From assembly GCA_964428955.1 (NCBI GenBank), contig CAYSAD010000002.1, positions 1 to 64,000 of the forward strand: DNA of 64,000 bases. Direction: 5' to 3'. Source of the DNA: CAYSAD01 sp964428955. Its GTDB lineage: Bacteria > Patescibacteriota > Saccharimonadia > Saccharimonadales > Saccharimonadaceae. This document shows positions 43,457-51,486 of this stretch, one piece after another. Made by a program: the position numbers and the translations under genes. Below the pieces are notes generated by a model. That model was not told where the DNA came from and did not search any database. It worked only from the letters and a program-made list of their open reading frames with translations. How positions within the stretch are numbered: the stretch's first letter is position 1; each line of letters opens with the position of its first letter.

Positions 43457-44681
43457 GATCTGACTCCTGTCTTAATGATGATGGAAATTGGGTATAACGT
43501 GATAATTGAAACGCTAGACCAAGCGCGCCAGCGATGAATATCATACTCGTACCACCGAAACTCAGTAGCGGCAACGTAATTCCGGTCAGTGGAAATACGC
43601 CAATCATTGCCGCGATATTAAGCACCACGTGCGACCCAAGCCAGCCGAAGACACCGGCCACGATCAGACGCAAGCGCATATCTTCCAAATGATCCGCCAC
43701 GTTCAGCAACCGTAACAAAAGTGCCGTAAACAACAAAATAATCACCACTAAGCCGACAAAGCCAAATGTTTCGCCCATGATCGCAAAGACGGAATCGTTG
43801 ATAGCTTCGGGGAGGTAACCAGTTGCCTGAACACTGTTACCAATGCCGACACCGGTCAATCCCCCACTGCCAATAGCAATCTTGGCGTGAACGATATGAT
43901 AATTTGAGGCGTCGCCCAAACTAGTATTGTCACCTTGGAAGAAGGTCGTAATGCGTTCCATGCGATGCGGCGCGATCACGATCATGAGCACAAGCAATGC
44001 GGCCAATACACCTGTCGTGACGCCGATTACCCGCCAATTGATGCCAGCCACCAGCAGCATAGCCGCAAAAATCGCCAGTAGCGCGATTCCTGTACCCATA
44101 TCTTTCTCGATACCGATAACGATCGCCACGATTAAAACCGCCACTAGGCCGATTGGATACAGTGTCTTATGGGGGTCATTGATCAGCCCTTGGCGCGCCC
44201 GTGTACCAAGAAAGCCAGCACAAAATAGTAATACACCGAATTTCAGAAATTCAGCCGGCTGAATACTACCAAGTGGGCCGAGGTCAAACCAGCGACACGC
44301 TCCAAGTGAACACTGTGCGATACCGAGATGCAACCAGCCAGCTATTGCTAAAACGCCGCAGGCAGCCAGTCCAATTAAGAATATCTTCTGCGCATTCGCC
44401 CGAAAGAAACGTACTGGTATCGTAGCCGCTAAAGCAAAAGCCGTCAAAGCGAACAGCAGACTGATGGTTTGCTTAATAAAAAAATAAGTATCAGTATAGT
44501 AATCCGTACCATAAGCATTGTTGAGTACGTTAGCGCGCTGTGGGCCGATGGCATACATGATAATCAAGCCGAGCATCATAAGTAGTCCCATGAACAAAAT
44601 GATCTGGTAATCTGGCTTATGACGACGAGCTTTAGCGACATCGCTAGCGCGTTCAAGCGGCCGACTAGCAGAGGCACGCAT
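43383..44681 (-). CDS. ftsW: FtsW/RodA-type peptidoglycan glycosyltransferase
   Basis: A 432-residue SEDS polymerase with about ten TM helices: MIYAIGPQRANV-like first loop, CRWFDLGPLGSIQPAEFLKFG, GIEKDMGTG, and PLLSFGGTSMI near the end. It polymerises lipid II for septation. It starts with the ATG embedded in the mraY stop (TGATG). The C-terminus is an Arg/Gly/His-rich extension that reads through the first 74 nt of murG. Confidence 0.93.
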   Translation of the reverse strand: MRASASRPLERASDVAKARRHKPDYQIILFMGLLMMLGLIIMYAIGPQRANVLNNAYGTDYYTDTYFFIKQTISLLFALTAFALAATIPVRFFRANAQKIFLIGLAACGVLAIAGWLHLGIAQCSLGACRWFDLGPLGSIQPAEFLKFGVLLFCAGFLGTRARQGLINDPHKTLYPIGLVAVLIVAIVIGIEKDMGTGIALLAIFAAMLLVAGINWRVIGVTTGVLAALLVLMIVIAPHRMERITTFFQGDNTSLGDASNYHIVHAKIAIGSGGLTGVGIGNSVQATGYLPEAINDSVFAIMGETFGFVGLVVIILLFTALLLRLLNVADHLEDMRLRLIVAGVFGWLGSHVVLNIAAMIGVFPLTGITLPLLSFGGTSMIFIAGALGLAFQLSRYTQFPSSLRQESDHEDSHGRRGIGRSRNAGRRRTHGA

Positions 44682-45721
44682 CAAATATTACCACCAGCCA
44701 GGGCTAGGAAAATACCAAATACCGCCGAGACACAGCCAATCACCCAAAACCGCATCGTAACTTTGGTTTCTGGCCAGCCGATGGCTTCGAGGTGATGGTG
44801 AATCGGCGCTGAAATGAATATCTTACGATGAAAAAAACGTTTACTCGTAATCTGGATCAGACTCGAACCGGCTTCGATCACAAACAACAAACCGATGACT
44901 GGCAATAAGAACAGCGTATTCGTTTGCATAGCGATGACACCCAGGCTTGCACCGTAAGCAAAACTTCCGACGTCTCCCATGAAGAACCGTGCTGGATAGA
45001 TATTGAACCAGACATAACTCATAAGCGCCCCGACGACAGTGAAACAAAAGCCCGCGAGTAAGAACTGAGCCTCAAACAGCGCGATCGCCCCGAATGCGCC
45101 GTAACTGGTCATCAATAGCCCACCGGCTAACCCGTCTAAGCCGTCGCTAATGTTGACAGCGTTGCTGGTGGCCACGACCGCAAAGGCGAACAATGGAATG
45201 ATCAGCCAGCCGAGTGCTAGTTCGCCGACGAACGGAATGTGCAGTAGCGTGGCGCTATCGATTTTCGAGAAGAACCAATAACCAAGTACAAGCGCGAGCG
45301 CCGTTATCATAAAGAATTTCAGGCTGGAACGTAGCCCAGCCACACCCTTGCCCTTGCCACGAATATTTATGATGTCATCAATGATACCAACTGCTCCCCC
45401 GCCAATCAATGCCGCCAACGGTAGATACGTCTGGCCACGGTCAAGATTAAACACCAGTGTAATAATGGCGATGGTAGCAACACCAATTATTCCGGCCATC
45501 GTCGGAATGTTGCGCTTAAACTTAGCCTCGTGAAGTTTGGTAAAAACCTCTAATTTTTCACCGGTCGTACTGTGACTCCGTTGACGTTTCCAGAACTTGT
45601 ACCGATAGGCTGCGTACGTGTAAACCGGCGTCAATAGCATCGCCACCACGAACGCCGCTACGCTTAGCAGCGAGACCCATGTCATCTGATCAGTAATGTG
45701 TTCAAGTGTTAAATTATTCAT
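44681..45721 (-). CDS. mraY: Phospho-MurNAc-pentapeptide transferase MraY
   Basis: A 346-residue, ten-TM enzyme making lipid I from UDP-MurNAc-pentapeptide and undecaprenyl phosphate. Signatures: KFKRNIPTMAGI (usual KxGTPTMGG is degenerate), GIIDDIINIRGKG, NAVNISDGLDGLAGG, FFMGDVGSFAYGASLG and APIHHHLEAIGWPE. AAGGAT precedes the ATG, which is 1 nt after the ftsI stop. Confidence 0.94.
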   Translation of the reverse strand: MNNLTLEHITDQMTWVSLLSVAAFVVAMLLTPVYTYAAYRYKFWKRQRSHSTTGEKLEVFTKLHEAKFKRNIPTMAGIIGVATIAIITLVFNLDRGQTYLPLAALIGGGAVGIIDDIINIRGKGKGVAGLRSSLKFFMITALALVLGYWFFSKIDSATLLHIPFVGELALGWLIIPLFAFAVVATSNAVNISDGLDGLAGGLLMTSYGAFGAIALFEAQFLLAGFCFTVVGALMSYVWFNIYPARFFMGDVGSFAYGASLGVIAMQTNTLFLLPVIGLLFVIEAGSSLIQITSKRFFHRKIFISAPIHHHLEAIGWPETKVTMRFWVIGCVSAVFGIFLALAGGNI

Positions 45722-45722
45722 A

Positions 45723-47483
45723 TTAATCCTTCGGGTGAATCTTCATGTAGTCAAGTAGCCAGTTCGATACGTTGGTGAAAATCGGCATCGCATCCCTATT
45801 ACCTTCGAAAGTTTTACCTGGACTGGATACCTGTACCATTATGACATACCTCGGCTTGCTATCGCCACCGTATCCCAGGTAACTTCCTACGGTTTGATTG
45901 TTATCATACGAGCCATTGATAAGTGTCTGCGACGTACCTGTCTTGCCACCGATATCGAAGCCTGGTTTGTCATCTGCTGCATAAAAGGCCGCCCTGGCAT
46001 CATGAATCATCTTTTTGGTCGTTTTCGCAGTTGAGGCCGCCAAAATACGCTGGCTGGCTGTCGGTCCGTTCGGTTCGAATGTGTCATCGGCCATATAGCC
46101 ATTTATCACCGTTGGGTTATGGTAGGTACCGCCATTGACGATAGCCGAGAAGCCAGCTACGACTTGTAACATTGTCAGATTCATGCCCTGCCCGAATGAC
46201 ATATTAGCGTAGCGCACAGCATTTCCTTCAGGCTTGGTCGGTGGGATAATCTCACCAGGCGCTTCGCCTTCCAATTCGATACCGGTCAACTGGCCTAACT
46301 TGAACTTATCATGGAGATAACTGTACATAGTGTTACGCGCATCTAGCGTAATATGCTGGCCATCGCCTAGTCGCTGCGCTACCGTGACGAATCCGGTGTT
46401 CAACGAGTAGTTAAGCGCGTGTTGAATCGTAATCGTACCAGTTTGACCGAGCGTGGCATTACCGATCGTCCAGCCATCAATCTTGACCTGATCAGTATTA
46501 TTATATGTCGAGCTAGGCTTTATTACCCCTTTATCTATACCTGTAGCAGCGGTAAACGTCTTCATGACCGAACCTGGCTCATAGGGCGAGGAGATCGTAC
46601 CATTATTGAAGGCTGCGGCATTCTTGACGGTGTCGTAGTGGGCCGGTGAAAACGTCGGACGATTTGCCATGGCTAAGACCTTACCCGTTTGCGGATCGAT
46701 AACGATCGCGCTGCCCTTTGTCGCACCGGCTTTCTTCATACCAGCTGCCAGAGCTTGCTCCGTGTACGATTGAATATTGCTATCGATCGTCAAGACGACA
46801 TTTTTACCATCTACGGCTGGTCGATTGATATTATTGTCACCAATTGTCAGGGGCACGTTGCTCACGTCAGTTACCGACTGCAACAGACCGTCCGTACCAG
46901 TCAGCTCATCATTCAATTTACCCTCGACACCATACTGTCCGACACCCTCGTTATTTACGAAGCCAAGCGTTTGGGCGGCTAGTTCATTTTCCGGATAAAC
47001 TCGCTGGCTGGTCGCTTGGAAACCTAATCCTGTTAAACGCTCTTGTTTCATAAGTTCGGCTTGCTTGCGGCTGACTTTGGTCGCCAAGATCTGATAGCGA
47101 CTATCCTTGCGTGAAAGTAAATCCGCCAGTTGTGGCCGGGCGTTGCCCCCAGCGACTTTTTTGATCGTCTCAATAATCTTGTCTGGCTGCGTTACGATGC
47201 TCGGGTCGGCAAATACCGTATATACAGTTTCGTTCAGTACCATCTTTACTGGTGTTGAACCGTCCATCGCATAGATTTCCCCGCGTTTAGCGGGGATGAC
47301 GAGACGTTTCAATTGCTCCTGGTTTGCGAGAGCTACATAGGTACTGTGTTGGATAACTTGTAAATAAAACAGTCGTACCACGAATAATATCATCAAGGCC
47401 ACGCATAAGTACGCCAAGAATTTCAGACGGCTTCCGTGAATTGCAGCAAGCGGCATCGTGCTTCTACGCTTACTACTGGTCAA
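45723..47483 (-). CDS. ftsI: Septal penicillin-binding transpeptidase (FtsI/PBP class B)
   Basis: A 586-residue class B PBP: TM anchor (about 20-42), dimerisation domain (RGEIYAMDG), and transpeptidase with SxxK in GSVMKTFT, SxN in YSLNTGF and KTG in GGKTGTSQ. It cross-links septal peptidoglycan with FtsW. The start could be the TTG at 47483, overlapping ftsL by 11 nt, or the ATG at 47456; neither has a clear ribosome-binding site. Confidence 0.93.
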   Translation of the reverse strand: MTSSKRRSTMPLAAIHGSRLKFLAYLCVALMILFVVRLFYLQVIQHSTYVALANQEQLKRLVIPAKRGEIYAMDGSTPVKMVLNETVYTVFADPSIVTQPDKIIETIKKVAGGNARPQLADLLSRKDSRYQILATKVSRKQAELMKQERLTGLGFQATSQRVYPENELAAQTLGFVNNEGVGQYGVEGKLNDELTGTDGLLQSVTDVSNVPLTIGDNNINRPAVDGKNVVLTIDSNIQSYTEQALAAGMKKAGATKGSAIVIDPQTGKVLAMANRPTFSPAHYDTVKNAAAFNNGTISSPYEPGSVMKTFTAATGIDKGVIKPSSTYNNTDQVKIDGWTIGNATLGQTGTITIQHALNYSLNTGFVTVAQRLGDGQHITLDARNTMYSYLHDKFKLGQLTGIELEGEAPGEIIPPTKPEGNAVRYANMSFGQGMNLTMLQVVAGFSAIVNGGTYHNPTVINGYMADDTFEPNGPTASQRILAASTAKTTKKMIHDARAAFYAADDKPGFDIGGKTGTSQTLINGSYDNNQTVGSYLGYGGDSKPRYVIMVQVSSPGKTFEGNRDAMPIFTNVSNWLLDYMKIHPKD

Positions 47484-47817
47484 CGTAGCTCGTCGAGCTT
47501 GGTTGAGTTAAATTTTTCGCCACTTTACTATCTTTGACCGTTTCAAGTGCCGTCAGACGCGCGTTTTCCACTTCGAGATCAGTCTTTTGGGTCGTGAGAT
47601 CGGCGATTTTACTATCGACTTTCTGGGCTTCGTAGTCATAGCCGGTAGCGCGGGTCGCCTGAGTCAGGTAAATCAAGCCGAGCACGGTTATCATCAGCGC
47701 AACCAGCACTGTATGTGTAACGGGGCCAAGCTTCACGCTGGAGGTGAACGCAACGGTATTTTGGTTGCGGTTCCAGTTTTGTTGACGGCGATTATAGGTA
47801 TTTGATCGTTGATACAT
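47473..47817 (-). CDS. ftsL: FtsL/DivIC-like septum formation protein
   Basis: A 114-residue bitopic protein: Asn/Arg/Gln-rich N-terminus, TM helix (about 38-53, VLVALMITVLGLIYL) and an extracellular coiled coil (KIADLTTQKTDLEVENARLT). Size, topology and position between rsmH and ftsI are those of FtsL. Sequence is poorly conserved in this family, so the symbol rests largely on context. No ribosome-binding site is visible. Confidence 0.75.
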   Translation of the reverse strand: MYQRSNTYNRRQQNWNRNQNTVAFTSSVKLGPVTHTVLVALMITVLGLIYLTQATRATGYDYEAQKVDSKIADLTTQKTDLEVENARLTALETVKDSKVAKNLTQPSSTSYVDQ

Positions 47818-47857
47818 AGTGAATGTTTGTTTTCGTTTTTATGTTTTGTGGTATGGT

Positions 47858-47888
47858 GGTGCGCCCTATCCTAGGGACAGAGCGCACC
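47858..47888 (-). terminator. GC hairpin between the 21-aa ORF and ftsL
   Basis: GGTGCGC/GCGCACC arms (47858-47864 and 47882-47888) close a loop containing a CCTA/TAGG inner stem. It begins about 10 nt after the 21-aa ORF stop on the minus strand, with no T-run. It may be an attenuator, a processing site or an RNA-stabilising element inside the dcw operon. Confidence 0.5.
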
Positions 47889-47897
47889 GAAACAGGG

Positions 47898-47963
47898 TTA
47901 TTTGAACCGAACAGTCACTTTGGTTTCGACTGATTGGTTCTGTACTGGGATGTGAATTGGCAT
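47898..47963 (-). CDS. 21-aa ORF inside the dcw cluster
   Basis: ATG at 47963, TAA at 47898-47900, with AAGGAAGGGG at 47971-47980, one of the strongest ribosome-binding sites in the window, 7 nt before the start. The peptide begins MPIHIPVQNQ and ends KVTVRFK, strand-forming and basic, without TM helix. It begins 26 nt after rsmH and is followed by a hairpin, so it may be a leader peptide controlling ftsL-ftsI or a real micro-protein. No homologue is known to me. Confidence 0.5.
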   Translation of the reverse strand: MPIHIPVQNQSVETKVTVRFK

Positions 47964-47989
47964 TTTGCTGCCCCTTCCTTGTTTTTGTT

Positions 47990-48880
47990 TTATTTTTTCA
48001 CGGCGGCGCGAAGCTTGCTGCTCCGTGCGCGCGGGTTGTGAACATCGTGTAGGTTGCCCGCTAGCGGTTTCTTAGTCAGTATATCGAGTTCGGCCTCGTA
48101 GCCAGCGTGCATCTGCTCGCTGAAATACCGTTTGACCAACCGATCTTCTAAACTATGGAAGCTGATGATACCGACCCGACCACCTTTTTTTAATAATTTT
48201 GGTAGCAGTGGCAGCAAGGTTTCAACTTGGCCTAGTTCGTCATTGACCGCGATGCGGATCGCTTGAAAGGTACGCGTGGCCGGATGGATTCTCTTCCACG
48301 GGCCGCGGTAAGCTTGTTTGACCAGATTGGCGAGTTCTTCAGTTGTTTTCAGTGGTCGGTTAGCGATGATCGCCTCGGCAATGCGCCGGGCAAAGCCGAT
48401 TGGCTCTTCACCGTAACGTGTGATAATGCGGACCAGTTCATCCTTATTGGCCGTATTGACCAGCGTTTCGGCTGACATTTCGGCTTGGACGTCCATGCGC
48501 ATATCGAGCGGACCACTATTTGTAAAAGAAAACCCTCGTTCGCTCTGATCGAGCTGTGGCGACGACACCCCCAAATCAATCAGCACTAGGCTGAACTGTT
48601 TGCCCTCTTCAATCAGCTGCCGCGCAGCCGAGACGAAATCGGTATGCAGTAATCTGACACCTTTTTGCTTGAACTCGCTAAGATTCGCAATCGCGTAATC
48701 ATCACGGTCGACCAAAACGGAATCAGTGTAGTTTTCGGTTAAAGCAAGTACGCGCCGGGAATGACCGCCGTAACCCGCCGTCAAGTCGAGATAATTCTCA
48801 CCTGATTTAGGTTGCAGTACGTCAAGCGTCGCTTCAAGCAAAACCGGAACATGATGTGGTGGATGTTCTTTGATACTCAT
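47990..48880 (-). CDS. rsmH: 16S rRNA m4C1402 methyltransferase RsmH (MraW)
   Basis: A 296-residue SAM-dependent methyltransferase: HHVPVLLEATLDVL, LDLTAGYGGHSR (SAM motif I), DLGVSSPQLDQSERGFSF, GPLDMRMD and ISFHSLEDRLVKRYF. It modifies C1402 in the ribosomal P site and belongs to the dcw cluster after mraZ. TATACT (minus strand, 48893-48898) ends 12 nt before ATG, giving a roughly 5-nt leader and a second transcription entry point independent of mraZ. Confidence 0.95.
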   Translation of the reverse strand: MSIKEHPPHHVPVLLEATLDVLQPKSGENYLDLTAGYGGHSRRVLALTENYTDSVLVDRDDYAIANLSEFKQKGVRLLHTDFVSAARQLIEEGKQFSLVLIDLGVSSPQLDQSERGFSFTNSGPLDMRMDVQAEMSAETLVNTANKDELVRIITRYGEEPIGFARRIAEAIIANRPLKTTEELANLVKQAYRGPWKRIHPATRTFQAIRIAVNDELGQVETLLPLLPKLLKKGGRVGIISFHSLEDRLVKRYFSEQMHAGYEAELDILTKKPLAGNLHDVHNPRARSSKLRAAVKK

Positions 48881-49194
48881 AAACTGGTATATAGTATATC
48901 AGCTTACTCGAGATCACCTAACTGGCAGTATGCGCTTGTTTGTTTTCGCATGTGTTTGTGTTTATATAAGCTATTCATCGACGTAAATCGGGGGTTACAG
49001 ATGTAACTCATACCCGGTCGGTGAATTTGAGAGACTTATGTGTGAGGTGGAGTTTTTTGGGAGGTGTTGTTTTGAGTAAGGTGCAACGGTGTTATTTGCG
49101 TGGTCCCGCTTATTCCACGTGCCCATACTACCAGATAGGTGTTCTCGAGGTATTTCTTTACTAAATGAATTATTAAGGTACGCTCGTTACGCAA
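48881..49194 (-). other. Long spacer between mraZ and rsmH
   Basis: 314 nt without a gene, unusual as these genes are normally adjacent. It contains a GTTAC/GTAAC hairpin (48995-49008) and an A/C-rich minus-strand tract (about 49045-49085), besides the rsmH promoter. It could be an mRNA leader or a terminator/antiterminator region; I see no known RNA family. Confidence 0.4.
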
Positions 49195-49557
49195 TCAGAC
49201 GTTGGTATCGGCGGCGAGAATTCGCCAATACGCTCCAGCCCGGACGGCGACGATCGCTTTGTCGATACCGGCATAATCGAGCAGGTGCTGCTCTATTAAA
49301 ACCCGGCCCTGCTTGGTGTCAAGCGTGGCGGTCGTTTTTCCGCGTCGAAACTTTACGTTCAAGTCGGCAATTTTCTCGTCGAGAATATTACCGCCGAGCG
49401 CCGCTTCGACGTCTCTATCCCAAATCGCTTTCGGATAAAGATGCAGATAGTTGCCAAAACCTCTGGTAAGGACCACGCCGCTGGCTAATTCGTCACGAAG
49501 TTCCGTCGGTATGGTTAACCGATGCTTGGTGTCAAGCTTTCGTTCGAAGTAATCCAT
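49195..49557 (-). CDS. mraZ: Transcriptional regulator MraZ
   Basis: A 120-residue protein with two SpoVT/AbrB-like halves: FERKLDTKHRLTIPTELRDEL and TLDTKQGRVLIEQHLLDYAG. MraZ forms ring oligomers that bind repeated TGGG boxes and regulate the dcw cluster. AAAGGG precedes the ATG and there is a leader of about 100 nt. Four boxes surround its promoter, implying autoregulation. Confidence 0.93.
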   Translation of the reverse strand: MDYFERKLDTKHRLTIPTELRDELASGVVLTRGFGNYLHLYPKAIWDRDVEAALGGNILDEKIADLNVKFRRGKTTATLDTKQGRVLIEQHLLDYAGIDKAIVAVRAGAYWRILAADTNV

Positions 49558-49643
49558 CGCGCCCTTTATGTTCCCTGCCTGGCCTCTGGCATTAACGCTG
49601 ATTTATTTTTAATGATAGTGGTTAATGTTTGTTTTAGTGGTTA

Positions 49644-49695
49644 CCCACTTTTTTCCACTGACCTTACTATAATACCCACGATTACCCACTGGCAA
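49644..49695 (-). promoter_or_regulatory. mraZ promoter with four MraZ boxes
   Basis: On the minus strand TTGCCA (49690-49695), 18-bp spacer, TATAGT (49666-49671). GTGGG/GTGGA boxes lie at 49685-49689, 49675-49679, 49654-49658 and 49644-49648: two pairs, each with 10-bp periodicity, 31 bp apart. This is the known MraZ operator pattern, flanking the -10 on both sides. Confidence 0.8.
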
Positions 49696-49731
49696 GTACT
49701 TTTTTTGATTTTTATGAATATCGTGGTGTCG

Positions 49732-49753
49732 TTATCCACATAATTGTGGATAA
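49732..49753. promoter_or_regulatory. Inverted pair of consensus DnaA boxes
   Basis: TTATCCACA (49732-49740), spacer TAAT, TGTGGATAA (49745-49753). Both are perfect 9-mers, head to head, 37 bp upstream of the mraZ promoter. No surrounding cluster of further boxes is seen, so it looks regulatory rather than an origin. Confidence 0.6.
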
Positions 49754-49811
49754 GTAACCGATTAACAGATGGGGTTTACAGATCTCAGAACGGCATGCGT
49801 AGTATTTTTCG

Positions 49812-50486
49812 CTATGACTTATTGTTGAGTGCAATCTTCAAACTGGATAAATTCGGATACACATGAACGTTAGGTAACGACAGCACGGGTGTCCGGCTTG
49901 TAATCAGATAGCCTGTGACATTTACCGGTAGGTCCTCGAATGCCAGCGGCTTGTCATCGACGAGTACGATCCGCCTGGCGGTAGACTGGTCGATAGACGG
50001 CCTGATTGCAGACGGAATCTGGAATGTACCGTCATCGTTTTGCCATTCACGAACTACGACACTTTTATAGGGTGACGTCACGACCAGATACGGTACGTTC
50101 AGGCCTGTCGTCGCCAGCTTTATCTCTTGCCATTTCGGATTACCGTACGTCAGAATGGCGTGCGGTCGGTGGCGCTCGGTCAAATACTTGATTAAATCTT
50201 CTGCGCCCGGTAATAAAAAGTCCTCTGAAGCTGCCTGTTGCTCAAATTGCGTTGTCAATTGACTCCAACCGTCCTGACCCGCTTGTTCAACAATCGTCGA
50301 CATCGGATCGAATGATTGTCCGTCCACCTCGCTCTGCCGCTGCCTCGCTGCAAGTTCTGTTACTGTCATTATGCTGAGTTCGTCGGCTAGTTGATACAGC
50401 AAGCCAGCCGCTCGGTCCGTATCAAACAACGTCCGATCAAGATCGAGTAGCCAAAATTCAGAGCTGCTTACCGCGCTGGTTTTCAT
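49812..50486 (-). CDS. HAD-superfamily hydrolase
   Basis: A 224-residue HAD phosphatase: motif I WLLDLDRTLFDTD (two Asp near residues 15-17), motif II LTYGNPKW, motif III/IV VLVDDKPLAFEDLP. The substrate is unknown. It overlaps the end of yvcK by 29 nt, so the two are co-translated with the GH1 gene as an operon. Confidence 0.8.
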   Translation of the reverse strand: MKTSAVSSSEFWLLDLDRTLFDTDRAAGLLYQLADELSIMTVTELAARQRQSEVDGQSFDPMSTIVEQAGQDGWSQLTTQFEQQAASEDFLLPGAEDLIKYLTERHRPHAILTYGNPKWQEIKLATTGLNVPYLVVTSPYKSVVVREWQNDDGTFQIPSAIRPSIDQSTARRIVLVDDKPLAFEDLPVNVTGYLITSRTPVLSLPNVHVYPNLSSLKIALNNKS

Positions 50487-51486
50487 ACAACTCCAGTAAT
50501 GCTACAGCCACTGCCTGCGAATCATGACGAATCAATGTCCGATGGGCCGCTATCGGATCGGCATCGTTACCGCTATTCTTCCATATCGCACTCGACAATA
50601 ACTGAGCTCCAGCCGCCACGTACGGCGCATCGTGAAGAATATGACTGTCGTAGTCGACACTGAGTTCGCCGGCCTTTGCATACTTTTTCAACAGTTCATC
50701 ATCAGGTTTCTGCGTATTGAAGAGTACGGCGTCAAGAAACTGCGTTCCCGCCAGACGTTCAATTTCCGAAGCGAAGTCCTGCACTTTGAAGCCATCCGTC
50801 TGACCGGGCTTGGTTACCAAATTGCAAACGTACACCGTCAAAGCTTTGGTTTTCGCCAGTGCTTCGCCAATACCAGGCACGATGAGTGCAGGTGCCAAAC
50901 TACCGTACAAGTTACCGGGTGCTATTACCACCATGTCAGCTTGGGCAATCGCCGCCAGCGCCTTCGGACTGGCCGTAGCGTCCGGCTCAAGCCAAAACTC
51001 TGGTCGTTCACCATGAAAATCCATCCCGGATATCTGGAACTCGCCGCTGGTTACTTTCCCGGCGCCATTTTTCATCGTCAACGTTACATTGGTCGTAGTA
51101 ATCGGTTCGACAATACCGGTGATATTTAAAAGTGTACTGGCAAGCTCGATCCCCTCGCTGAAGCTGCCCGTCATCTTCTCGAGCGCTGTCAAAAATAGAT
51201 TACCGAAGGCGTGGCCTTTCAGGCTACCTTCATCAAACCGATAATTGAATAATTCGCGTAATTTCGGCGTCGATGACAATGCCACCAAACATTGCCGTAC
51301 ATCACCTGGCGGCAGTACACCCAATTCGTCGCGTAGCTGGCCAGTGCTGCCCCCATCGTCAGCCATATTAACCAGCGCCGCCAGTTGCGTGGTGTGGTCC
51401 TTGAGAGCCGACAGTAGCGTGAAACTACCGGTTCCGCCACCAATGACAGCGATTTTAACTTGATTCGGTTGGAATGGATCACCCAT
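50458..51486 (-). CDS. YvcK/CofD-family gluconeogenesis factor
   Basis: A 342-residue protein of the CofD-like fold: AVIGGGTGSFTLLSALK, VNMADDGGSTGQLRDELGVLPPGDVRQCL, FNYRF, GHAFGNLFL, GPGNLYGS-type VIAPGNLYGSLAP. YvcK proteins bind UDP-GlcNAc and control carbon flux to cell-wall precursors and PBP localisation, fitting the dcw neighbourhood. It overlaps the GH1 gene by 8 nt. Confidence 0.87.
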   Translation of the reverse strand: MGDPFQPNQVKIAVIGGGTGSFTLLSALKDHTTQLAALVNMADDGGSTGQLRDELGVLPPGDVRQCLVALSSTPKLRELFNYRFDEGSLKGHAFGNLFLTALEKMTGSFSEGIELASTLLNITGIVEPITTTNVTLTMKNGAGKVTSGEFQISGMDFHGERPEFWLEPDATASPKALAAIAQADMVVIAPGNLYGSLAPALIVPGIGEALAKTKALTVYVCNLVTKPGQTDGFKVQDFASEIERLAGTQFLDAVLFNTQKPDDELLKKYAKAGELSVDYDSHILHDAPYVAAGAQLLSSAIWKNSGNDADPIAAHRTLIRHDSQAVAVALLELYENQRGKQL

